This document shows positions 12,001 to 23,200 of a stretch of DNA of 62,097 nucleotides, in pieces. The stretch covers positions 1-62,097 of the forward strand of contig JAQGDQ010001111.1 of assembly GCA_030141605.1 (NCBI GenBank). Direction: 5' to 3'. Source of the stretch: Tubiluchus corallicola (Eukaryota; Priapulida; Priapulimorpha; Priapulimorphida; Tubiluchidae). Under the pieces are notes generated by a model, which worked only from the letters and a program-made list of their open reading frames with translations, ran no database searches and had not been told where the DNA came from. The position numbers and the translations under genes are program-made. Every line of letters begins with the position of its first letter. The first letter of the stretch is position 1.

Positions 12001-13231
12001 TTATTTTTTTGAAACCTACTTCAGGTACCCCTTTTCTTGTCATTTAAGCAATAAGACGGTGACAGAATATAAAATAAAATTCAATTCAAAAATAAAAATG
12101 AGTCAAATAACGTAGATATTTGTGACAACTGAGGTCTTTTAGTGAAAACCCTGGTTAAATATTGCATAGCTTTTTCGTTTACACTTTTCTCAGTATTCAC
12201 TCACAGCACAGTACGTAATTATCATTGCCTTTAAGAAGGGCACTAACGCAGTTAGCTACTGTTGTCGCGATAACTGTCTGTTACTATCTTAAAACCGTGT
12301 AATTTTTGCTTAATCTTGCGATTGTGAGAATAAAGTCAGCACTTTTAACATTATAATGAATTAGCGCGTCTAATGTTAGTGTAATAATGACTTTGTAGCC
12401 TGGTGGTCTACATTTCTGATTGCTATCGCGTGCAAACAGCAAGGTGTGTTAACCATGCTCGCATACACATGTTCCCTCAACGAAAAACAGCAGGAAATAA
12501 TGGAACTGAACTCATCCAGTTTTCATGGCTGTAACTCGTCCAATATTGCGGTGACAACGTGATAGCTCAGGTTTTTATCCTCCAGTGGCATAGAGAAATA
12601 AAAGATTACACCACAGACGAATAAACAAATGAACAAATGGACCTTTTGCTTTTGTCACTTGTATTTTTTGTGTATGTCAAGTGTGATAATACGTTTTGAT
12701 TATATGTTGCAGTAACTGTCGTCGACGATTAAAAGTCTTCAAGAGTTCAACTCATTAAAAGTCATTAATTAACGCATTAATTTAAGTAAAACCCGCCATC
12801 TGTGCTAATTTATTTTATGGGACACAATTAGATTAGTTATTACGAAGAAATGAGTTACCGTAAACCAATCCATATGAAATAAACATGGCGGGCAGGCTGT
12901 TCGCAAAGTAACAAAATGTCATGCCCGTCCCAGCCACGAATCCCCCAATCATTGTTACCCTTCGATGATCAAACTTGTTCACCAAAGCGCTGGTCACTAT
13001 ACCTAGAAAAATGCACCATATAGTAATTTTCTCTGTATTTTTGCACGTAATTTAAGATTAAAGTCTACAATAACCCTTGCGCTGATGATGATGACGATGA
13101 TAACGAACAATGGTTTGGCTAATGACCGCACCAGTAACCTAGAACAGTTACACTACGAAGAAGACGAGACGATAACAGCCATTGTGCGACCAATGCGCTC
13201 AAGATTTCATGGCTCACAGAAATTTGACAGA

Positions 13232-13272
<41 letters not shown>

Positions 13273-13684
13273 GCCATTATATAGTAACCGCGAAAAATGG
13301 CGAACAGTTTTTTGGACTGAGAGAGTCATGATCCTTAGCCTTCAACAAAAAAATGAATTTTAGCACAAAAATTCCATGAGATGTCATAAAGATCCAAATT
13401 GCAAGAGATCCACAAAAACTTTGAGGTAGGCAAACTGAGATAGAGAGCGAATAAACACAGACTTGATCAAGATAGAAAAACTCACCGAGACCAAACGCTA
13501 GTGCATATGCAATTCCACTTGGCCACATTGTTAGAGCAGAGCTAGTCCCAAACTGAGTCTTGAGTTCCAAGAGGAGCACGCCGTAAGCTTTTAGTTGTCC
13601 CACCGTCAGCATATTGCACAAACATCCAGCTAAACAGCAAAACCATCCCCAACCTCCATCAATAGGTTTATGTTCAGCTGTCAT
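9049..13684 (-). CDS. SLC16-like monocarboxylate transporter A (complete, 4 exons)
   Basis: This is a predicted 12-TM major-facilitator protein of the SLC16 type, which moves monocarboxylates or related metabolites across a membrane; the substrate cannot be inferred. Exons are 13486-13684, 12859-13002, 10040-10981 and 9049-9371, all with phase-1 introns, giving 535 aa. Exon 1 carries the family motif DGGWGW (residues 9-14) and GQLKAYG with Lys32 at the conserved TM1 lysine. Exon 2 encodes TM3-4 (VTSALVNKFDHRR). Exon 3 carries the TM5 motif YFEKKLSLATGLAISG, a polar loop and TM8 SELAFRIIFG, where Glu stands four residues before the conserved Arg. The last exon gives TM12 and a charged tail of about 70 residues ending N-V-R-F, which resembles a class II PDZ ligand. 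The start is the ATG just before DGGWGW, as in the paralogs. Confidence 0.9.
13233..13270. repeat. (TA)n microsatellite
   Basis: An uninterrupted TA run of about 19 units lies in intron 1 of transporter gene A. Confidence 0.95.
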
Positions 13685-16374
13685 TTTTAATAAAGGAATC
13701 CCACCAAAAAATAAAGTGGCTGAATAACTGGTAGAACTTTAGTTACTAAAAGAATAGACGCTACAGTTCGTGACGCATATATCTGTCTTTAATGGCAACA
13801 CAAATATGTAGCATAACATAAACTTAGAGTTTAATCTACAGTCTTATAGAACATTCTGTGTTGTACTTGACATTAGTGTAAATAATGATTGTATCACTAT
13901 AATCAGTAAACATCGATAGAATAACTAAATCACAGCGTTTCAGTAAGTACAACTACTTCCTATTAGGCAGAATTGCAAATGTTGTCTAAATTGAGCTTTT
14001 AGGTGACATTTAACGTTAACTTTTAAAGCTTTTCAACAATTAGGAACTAGGTATAAAAAGCTTTAAAAATGAAAAAAACTTTCCGCGTTTGTCCAGGTTA
14101 ATTATAGTTCAGTCCGTTTGGTCGAGAACTTACTGTCAAAAACCCATAAGTTTCGGACTCACTCTGACTATTATTTCCATACAGCAAAAGCGCCTTGGCG
14201 CTTTTTCAGAACCATGGTGACTTTATATAGTCTACGAGGAGAAGACAAACTGACATGTGAATGAATGATGTTAAGCGCAGAGCACCTTTACATGGGGTTA
14301 TATGCTCTTCGAGAATTAACCACCTCAGGGGTTTTTCAGACGTGGAGTAAGTCACAATGAAAAGCCTATTATCCTCATTTTCATCTTATCTTGATCTTTT
14401 TCTCATTAACAGCCCAAACACAGTGCTTTATGTATTTATGTGCTAAAGAAATATTTTAGTAGGTCGTGGAATTTAGTGGTTGTTGAAAAGAAGATAAACT
14501 TGATCGATGTCAGTTAACTGTTAAGCGACTAGAAGAGAAATTATTGGTGCTATGTGTCATATGATATTATCATTTACCCCCGGAGGCGACTATTGCGAAG
14601 TCGAGACTCTAGAAACCAGATGCACGAAAAGACGAAAGGTTCGTGATGGGAAGATGGTACTAAAAAGTTACAACAAGACAAAATTTGTTTACTCTATCAT
14701 GCCAGTCGACTTGAATAGAGTGAACGGTAATAAAATTTAGAATGCATGTGTACGGTGTCAATTAATAGTGTAACAGTTTTGCCTTTGTTACTCTGCAGTT
14801 ACTCTACAATAGGTTGGCAATTTCTCCCATTGTTAAAGTTGGAACTGCCCATTTTCTAATGTAACAGATATATGTCTGTTAGTACAAGGTACATCATAAA
14901 TGAAAAAGTTTTTTCTCTAGATTATATCCTGTTTTTTTGTCTGTTCGTTTTTTAGTGAAGCTAATTTCTACTGAATGGTTATAATTACGTAAATATATGC
15001 GAAAGTTAATTTAATATAACATTCATTAGATTTTTCACCTCTCTCCAGTCACTGATGATTTCTAGTTTCATCAACTTGCCATTGAACAAATAACGAATCT
15101 CTTTTTAGAAAATAAGCGTCCCTACCAAAAAATCCTCGAAAAAAATTGACATTGACAATGGTATAGATTCAGTAGTAAAAGGCGACTTACAAGATTTGCT
15201 GGAATTGATTACCGTAGTTCAAAAAATCAGGTTAGCATTTTTCGGTTGACAAACTCTGTCAGGACACAAAGGCATGAACTTTAAAAGGCCGCGGGCTGAA
15301 ATACCGTGTTTGTAAGCTTTGCAAGAAATTATACAGTCTTCCTTGGTTTTAATTTGATGTATGAGTTGAATTACTAGATCTTTGCAGTGCAAGCATGGGG
15401 TGTTTCAAAAGTTCCTCACTGATTTGCAGCTAATAAACAAACAACGTTAATTTTGCGCTAACCCACTAGCTGGGAATTTTTTTAGTTTACGTTTGAAGTT
15501 TTCCGTCATTTTCTCCAGCTGCCAAGCTGATTTTGGAGCAAAGGAGTAAAATCGCCGGATGACTATTACGTAAAAAAGAGCGCAATACATCGATGCAGTA
15601 GATTTATGAAGGCAAGTTTGATGTGCCCCTAAAATTCTCATGAATCGTATACTCAAGCAGCCAATTGTCACTCGGTTACTGTTGTTAAATTTTTAAAAAC
15701 AATAAGGAACTTTTGTTGAAACATAATTGGTGTTTCATAGTTTAGTTTCAGATACAGGTGTATCATAATTAAAACGTAAAGGGAAAACACAGTCAGATTT
15801 TAAAGTGACAAAACTTAGAAATTGGTAGAAAATAAATTTTCAAACTTCTAAAAGACAGCATTATAATTTATTGTAACCACCCAACTCACTAAATTTCGAT
15901 GCAGCCGTATTAATTTGGAAAAAATTCTGCTATTTAACAATTTCATTTATTGACTGTAGAATGACTAGCAGACACGGCTCCATGCGCTTATTCAGTTCAT
16001 CCATGGTTGTTTAATTAACTGTTCATTGTTTGTCGCCACTCTCTGTAGTAGGATGAACTCTATTTGCTTTGCTCATTGTGAAAAAACACTGACGTTCGCT
16101 TTCAAGTCTTTAGCCCTGAAACACCAAACAACACGCACATACAATAAGGTGTTTGAAAGTGACAGGCGACCCAATTTTAGAGCAAAGCGTAGCCCTCGTA
16201 CAATAGGATTACAGTATCTGTACCAACCACCGTATTTGTATAATACGTGCACTGACGTTATCTGCCGACTCCCATGATTCGTTGCAAATTTTTGCGCTCA
16301 TTTTATGTTGTGCGACTTGATATTTAGTGCAGAAGTGATGATGATGATGATGATGATAGTGCTGGTGCTGGTGG

Positions 16375-16406
<32 letters not shown>

Positions 16407-16968
16407 GTGGTGGTGATACTGACGATTTTTTATGTCATTGATGATTTTGATGATGATGACAATGGTGACGATGATGACGATATTGATAAACGATATTTAG
16501 AGCAGTTTATTCAGGCTCGAAAAAATGCTGACCGAGTTTTGCAGCTCTCGATAAAACATATAAATCAAGAGAAAAAAGGGAGGTCGCCAGAAGTTTTTTC
16601 AAGCAACGTGAATGTGTAAAGTTGTAGAAGTTGGTTCATTGTTAATATCTGATTTACCGTATTCTTATTTAGATGCGACTGTTTCACAGACATCATTATA
16701 CCTGTCAAATGCTGTGAGTAGCGATACAAAAAACTGTGAGTTTAATATAACAGTCATTTACGATAAAGATGACTAACTGGTAAACAATACAACCTGTACA
16801 AACTTTTTACCTTTTTACATACATGCGGGAAAAACAAGCGAAAACACGATCACACTGACTATCATAAAGCTGTTTATGCTAACTAAGCGAGCAGCGCTTA
16901 TGTAACTATTAATTATTTAATTATAGTACAAAGTTTCCGTCCTTATAGACAAAATTTATCATTGGAAT
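13685..16968. other. Intergenic; one orphan exon-like stretch
   Basis: No gene is supported between transporter A and the glycosyltransferase. At 15109-15230 (plus strand) a pyrimidine-tract AG and a GT flank 122 nt that are open in one frame and read like real protein (..KGDLQDLLELITVVQKI..), with no partner exon found. The open stretch at 14552-14740 has no recognised motif. A GAT-rich microsatellite lies near 16337-16490. Confidence 0.4.
16337..16490. repeat. GAT/GGT-rich imperfect microsatellite
   Basis: A (GAT)n tract with GGT interruptions runs from 16337 to about 16410 and degrades to GAT/GAC units by 16490. The open frame across it (poly-M/poly-D) is a repeat artefact. Confidence 0.9.
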
Positions 16969-18075
16969 TTACCAGGTATGTTTTTCTCTCCAGTGACGCA
17001 GATGATATAAGTTGGCTTTTCTCCAGGTTGTAATTAACTCTTCGGCTGTAAAAACTTCGAAAACTATTTTAGGTGGCAACGTATGTACCTTGCTGTCCAA
17101 CCAACTTTTCACGGGTTCTTGAAATTTTTCTGAACTATCAGTTAAAACAATAGACCGGCTGGAGTATAGTGTTGTTTTCACTTTGTCTGCGAAAATGCCA
17201 GTCAAGACATCATCAATCTTAAAAAATCGAATTTTGTCTGCTGCTTTATTGAATTCAGTTATGGCTAGGTTGCTTAAAATGTACATCCAACCCTGACAAT
17301 ACGGCTTGTAGGTTCTTCCGCGAAATTCTTGCCTACTAACATAAAACTTACTGTTTTTGTTCCTGTAAGGCCTAGCATTTGCCAACACATAACAAAGTAA
17401 GGCATTGTCATGAAATGGAGAAATACGAAGTTCTTCTAGTAGACCAACTACTTGGTACACATCTATAAACACATCATCATCGGCTTTTACCACAAATTTA
17501 ACGCCCCTGCAGTACTTTGCCGTCCACTTTAGATAAAGAGCAATTTTGTAAGACACATTTTGATATGAATCCACAAAGCTCGCTTGAATGATATCTTTGT
17601 AAACGTCACTTTCACGATTGATATTTTCTTGATGTAATGGCGATGCCCCTAAAACAAAGACAGTTTTCACGCTTTTACCGTACCTTGCCTTAGATGCGCC
17701 CCAAGTTTGTCTAATAGCGTTGCGGGCTTCTAGATGAGAAGGCGCAGAGTACACCACAAATAAAATATACGTGTCATTATCACACACACCAATGCTGTTA
17801 ATTAAAAAAGTGACATTAATCAACCTAAAAAGTTGCAATGTTTCCGTGTTGTTGTTCTCCACTGGTTGATTTATTACGTTGCTACTGGTGTTTGAAAAAT
17901 CGTGTAAATGAGAATAATTATTGTAACGATATTCATTGTGTGAATTTACAGAGAAAATGTTATAAACTACTACATAATCACAAATTAGTAAGACAATACT
18001 CGTTCCGACCAAAGTGAGAAAAGTTCGTCTTTTTTCGCTCCACAGTCTCATTGCATAACACGAACTCGACTCCAT
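16969..18075 (-). CDS. Beta-1,3-galactosyltransferase-like protein (GT31), intronless
   Basis: This is a predicted Golgi type II membrane glycosyltransferase of family GT31, which adds a beta-1,3-linked sugar (galactose or N-acetylglucosamine) to a glycan. The 368-aa frame is complete. A short basic cytoplasmic end is followed by a signal anchor at about residues 18-43 and a stem with several N-glycosylation sequons. The catalytic domain shows RNAIRQTW (118-125), VFVLGAS (139-145), the metal-binding KADDDVF with the DxD-type triplet (198-201), KPYCQGWMYILS (257-268) and IDDVLTG (287-293), the last in place of the usual E-D-V. All expected motifs are present, in order, and length is normal for the family. 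The donor and acceptor sugars cannot be told from sequence. It is the only non-transporter gene inside the SLC16 cluster and shares its strand; single-exon GT31 genes are common in animals. Confidence 0.9.
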   Translation of the reverse strand: MESSSCYAMRLWSEKRRTFLTLVGTSIVLLICDYVVVYNIFSVNSHNEYRYNNYSHLHDFSNTSSNVINQPVENNNTETLQLFRLINVTFLINSIGVCDNDTYILFVVYSAPSHLEARNAIRQTWGASKARYGKSVKTVFVLGASPLHQENINRESDVYKDIIQASFVDSYQNVSYKIALYLKWTAKYCRGVKFVVKADDDVFIDVYQVVGLLEELRISPFHDNALLCYVLANARPYRNKNSKFYVSRQEFRGRTYKPYCQGWMYILSNLAITEFNKAADKIRFFKIDDVLTGIFADKVKTTLYSSRSIVLTDSSEKFQEPVKSWLDSKVHTLPPKIVFEVFTAEELITTWRKANLYHLRHWREKHTW

Positions 18076-19652
18076 GGTGAACTGAGTTCATATAGATGTA
18101 AAACATCTACCCAAGTGCACTCATGTTCTCATTGTTGAAATGAACTCAAAAACAGGTTCAGAATTTACTGGCGCGTTACATTGAACGAAATAAATGAAAT
18201 TATGTCAATATCAAGATTAATACAGCCAGTTAAATTGTTACCAGAGTAAACTTTGTGTGTAGTTTTTGCTAAAAACAACATGGTTTTGTTAATCACTCTA
18301 GCACATCGTCGAGTGATTTGCATTTGAAACAAGAGCTATGAAATTCGCAACCGCCGCTTCCGCCTTAAGCCAGGCTCACACACAGGTGTGACATACATGC
18401 AATGTTATAGTTAAGCCAGTGACAGCAATCGGTGTCGAAAATTATCCACTCATGCTGCACGAGTGAAGCGAAAGATTAATGACATAATTTATACATTTGA
18501 ATGTGTTAATATTTCAGCTATCTTCTAGGCAGAATGTTCCGTCATATCTTGAATGCAAAGTCTTGCTTTTTGCTATAAGTTTGGTGTAACTTGCTTAACT
18601 TACAGTTTACAAACAGAGTACCTTACATTAGCATATCGTTAAATTTATGTATACCTTGTTAACATAATTTATGCAAGTATGCACAAAGATTGAACCAGAC
18701 TTGCAGTTACCATACTGCTTCATTATTTGTCCACTTCTCGGCACAATTAGTGTAAAATGTGTATAAAAATTAGGTGTTTTTCTTGCAGATAAACTTTTTG
18801 CCTGAGAATTAATTTACACGTTTTAGTGCACTATACGCATAATTAACTTGCAGCAGGTTTTCTCTGCCTATAATCATGTAGTCCTGTTTACTAGCAATCA
18901 TTTAATTGTAGGTACGACTCTGGTACTTTTAGAAAATGTGGTTGGGAAAGAGCTACTACAGTAGTAACCAAAGTGTAGCTTACAACGATCTTTCTCACTA
19001 CATGTATTTTGCAAGCTCTGTTCCTATACCACATGACTTACGTGTAGGGGCAATGAGTGAACCCAGTTGTTCATAAGCAAGACTTAGACAGCTTCTGGAC
19101 GGATCACTAAGATCTTGATGAACGCTATTACCGACTGCATCCCTTGTAACTATAGATGGAACAGTTTAGTTAAAGAAAATTTGATAACTCTAGATTTGGA
19201 AGCAAATGCGTTGCCCTAGATGTGGCGCACGTTTAATGAGATGACCGCAAGTGTGCGCGTTTTAAACCCGCACCGAAGTACTAAAAAACGCAAAAGCTGC
19301 AAAAGTGCAAGTAAATCTGACCAGTAGTACATGACATTAGTAAAAAAAAACAAAGCAAAGAGAAGAGGCATATCCAATGACGGAATCAATAGGTGACGTT
19401 AAAGAGCTGAGCAGAGAAAAAGGACAAGAAGGCTGAACATCAGACGCCTAACATAAATACCAAGTTGCTAAATAGAAACTTCATCGCCAATCCTATGATG
19501 TGAATCTTTGTTTCTAAGCTACAGCTATATGAAAGCTGCTAGCCTTTTGGTGATGACCTGACAAAGGCTTACAGGTATATTTAAAATGGGCAACAAATAC
19601 GGAAAATCTTACTACCAATCTAGACTGAAGTGGTTCACAGCACAGCTCTATA
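18076..19652. other. Intergenic, nothing recognised
   Basis: This is AT-rich sequence upstream of the GT31 gene, where its promoter should be. I see no clear core-promoter element, repeat or second gene. Confidence 0.5.
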
Positions 19653-19659
19653 GTGTCAG

Positions 19660-20050
19660 CTAGTAATTCCGTCATTAGATATTCTTCTTATATAATGATC
19701 CGTTTCTTTACCAGCGACATGAACCCTCATTCAATTTGGAGCTTTGATGCTTTTTCCTGGTCTGGATCTGGATCTTCATTAGAAATTCGTATAATTGATG
19801 TAGTAGCAGATTTTGTGATACCACACATCTACTGCAAAAATGTCAAATCACTGCAAAACAGAATATGGTTTAATCTCACTGCTGCCTCGTGGTGCTGGAC
19901 ACTAGAGTCCAAAAACATTTCCTTTTTCATGTATTGTTGTAATTTCTTCAGTAAACCATCTTTAGAACATGGCTTTGTATCTGATTTGCTTTTATAAATC
20001 ACTGAAAAACGAAACGTATAAAGTTTAACCTGCCAGTTACTCTCCCCCAT
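19660..20050 (-). pseudogene. Decayed coding fragment of unknown family
   Basis: A minus-strand frame opens at 20050 (VKLYTFRFSVIYKSKS.. then SVQHHEAAVRLNHILFCSDL). After one stop at about 19826-19828 it continues in the same frame (MCGITKSATTS.. and DPDPDQEKASKLQIE) to a second stop near 19736. The persistence of protein-like sequence in one frame across a stop suggests an old transposon-encoded gene. I do not recognise the family. It lies 190 bp from the stop codon of transporter gene B, on the same strand. Confidence 0.3.
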
Positions 20051-20239
20051 ATTCTATGATTGTGTTTTTCATCATCACCCTCACCAATAGAAAATATTCT
20101 ATGTTCTATGTACAATGAATTTTTATGTTAAGAAAGAGAAGATAATTTGCATACTCTGACGTTTTTATTTCTGTGTAACAATTTCTGTAAGCTCAACTCT
20201 TTCATGAGCCATTTTGTTTCTATATTAGATTTTGTATTT

Positions 20240-23200
20240 TCACAATTCTGTCATCATCGTGTACGCTTTTAAATCTGGCTCTGTGTCAATTCTATGTAAT
20301 GTGTCCAGATGTTTGTAGTGACTTGGCTCATCTCGAAGATCGTCTGTGTGTTGAAGAGTTCGTAAATTCTTGACATTGAAGAAGTTCATTGTCCTTAAAA
20401 CAACAGTTAGAACTGCCGAAATGGACCACGATACACCCAGAATAATAAAAGCGCCAGTGACAGATCCTGTGTTATCCACAATGGCCCCTGCAAAATATGA
20501 TATAACTATAAAAGGGTAATGAATAAAAAAATCCCACAATTAAAAAACAAGGAAAGAAAGGGCAAAACGTTCTGAGCTAGCACAGCAGTTCTTCTTCAGG
20601 TGAACAAAAAATAAATAAAATATGAAACAACAGAAGTATAAAAACCATGCCATAGTCGGACAGACACAACAGAAACTAATGAAACACAAAAATTACGTCA
20701 GTAGTTCCAGTAATGTTTTGTGAATTTTTTTTGTTCTTTTTTCTTCTGTATTTTGGTCACATTAAAGAAAAACTACAGTGGTAGTTCAAAACGTTGTGCT
20801 CTTTCTTTCTTTTTCCTTGTTTTAAGGTGTGGTGTGGAGTGGATGTTGTATTATGACATGGTGAGTGTGATGTGGTACGTGCGGCATGGTGTGGGTGGCA
20901 TGGTATGGATGGTGTTGTGGGTGTGATATGTGGAGGGCATGGTGTGGTGTGGGTGATGTGATGTGATGTGGATGGTATGGTGTGAGTGGTGTGGTGTGGT
21001 GTGGTGTGGATTGTCATCGTTGGTTCATATGCAAAAAAATTCTACAGAGTTCGACGAAGGGGGTGATGGACGAAGATTTATAGCTCTTTACTAAAGAGGA
21101 CAAACAGGGCTATGTAAACGTGTGGGTCTCTTTTGAGGAACCCTCTGCCAAGAAGAGCGGCTACGAGTTGATTGAAGATTCTCGAATATTCTCACTTGGA
21201 ACGTGCTGACATAGAGCCATTTCCTGACGTCATTCCATTGTATTCTGCTTATAATTTAGTTTCAGTAAAAGTTGGTTTTGCGATTATGGTAATGCCCAAC
21301 AGACTAATAAAGTGCAAGGATAATAAACGAACACTTTGTAGGATGTTCGCGCATTATTGTCATTTATGAACGACATCTTTTGCGGGGACTTGGGTAGTTA
21401 AGAATCTGCGTGAAAGAATAATTTTTAACAAAAAAACAGCATTCTCGAATTCATTTATGATGAAAAAAAAGTTGAGTTATGACTAACAGTGACTTTACAT
21501 TTCATCTTATGTTATGTTATGTTATGTTGTGTTGTGTTGTGTTGTGCTATGTTACGTTGCGTTATGTTCTGTTACGTTACGTTATGTTGTGTAAAGTCAA
21601 GTCATGTCGTGTCGTGTCGTGTCGTGTCATGTCATATTATATTATGTTATTATCTATTTGGCACTAACATACAAGAACAAATACACATGGCAATATACAA
21701 TCACAAACATATAATTACAATAAAGACATAAGACACAATTACATAATCAAACGAGACATGACAAAATTTCAGTCGCTAGTAATCGTTGATACAATATAAT
21801 ATAAAAACTAGCAAATTAGTAATTTCAACGTGTTTAGTAGAATTTCCACGAAGTCAAAGGATTTTCCTAACCTGTCACATTTGTTTGATTAGGCTTCCCA
21901 CACAACAAACACGGGCAGCCTATTGTTTACAAATTGAAACTTAAATGTGTGAAACTCAAGCAGTAAAAATGTATGGAAACTGTAAAAAATTGAAGACTAG
22001 GGATACGAGTGCAACGTTTGCTTTTAGTTAGCTGACAGTTCAATACGATGTATTGGATTTAGTACTGAGTGTTCCATAATACAGCCTGTTCCAAGGAAAC
22101 TATTACAAGCATAAAAATATTACATCATTCGCAGTCGATATGTGTGCAAGTTAATGGAGCACACTTCCTACAATTATTGTAGTATATACGACTTAAAGCT
22201 GAACTGCATTTCTTTGTGATTTAATCCGCATATATTTCTGCTGCACTTTTTTCTTTGGAAAGCTCTGCATTATCTGCTGTATTACACCATTACCAATGAA
22301 AGTTTTTTGCTGCTTTCATTGACTGTACATCAGTACTGCCTTTAGCAAATTGTGAAAAGTACTGAGTGCTGGATTGAAAACTCGGCATCGGTCACTCGTT
22401 TCAATCCACACTAGGACAGTGTACGGCTGATCTGAAGAATCTTAATCCAAGACGCCATTAACTGACTTGGTTAAATTAGTATTATCTGAGCCATTGGCGT
22501 TCATTATTAAAGCCTTGGTGTTGCTTATAAAAACGAATTTGTTTTGTGCCTTTTTTAGCTACATATACGATTTTTGTTATTGCAAACATCATTTAAAGTA
22601 AAAAGATCTGCAGTCAGTGTCTTTTGAGTTCCTTTGAGAATAGGGTGTCTTCTGTGAGAAATTGGATGGAGCTTAATCATCTCAAAATGAATGACTCGAA
22701 ACTGAATTTAGAATTTTTGGAAACAAAGTCCAAGAAGGTAAATTTCTAAAAACCCTGTTAATGTTGGTAGCGATCTTGTGCATGCAAGTGATTCCATTAC
22801 CACGCCACTGTTTACATGAAAATGCGCTTTATAAAATAAATGTCATTATTACCAGTAATTAGTGGTCCTCCTGTGAGGACAGCAGCTTGTCCTAACATTA
22901 TCACACCCATGCCATCTCCAATTCTTTCACTTCCAAGAAGATCAGATAGAACTGGCATTGCCGGTGCTTGACCACCGGCCAGCAGTAATCCCATAGTTGG
23001 AACAGAACTTGCAAGTGCTTGTAAGGTTGTTATTAACCCCATAACAAACATGTTCAACGCTCCACAAACCATGAGGAATGCTAAGAAATAAATACGCACT
23101 ACTGGGCTACGAAATGGTCCGTGATCTAGAAGTTTGCCCCATACAAAACGGCCAATTATTTCACATAAACTGAGAAGCGACACAAACGCTGCTTCTCTTT

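Noticed and set aside
20720-21731. His/Thr-rich and Cys/Val/Leu-rich open frames
   Set aside because: They arise from the GGTGT and TTATG arrays inside an intron of transporter B.
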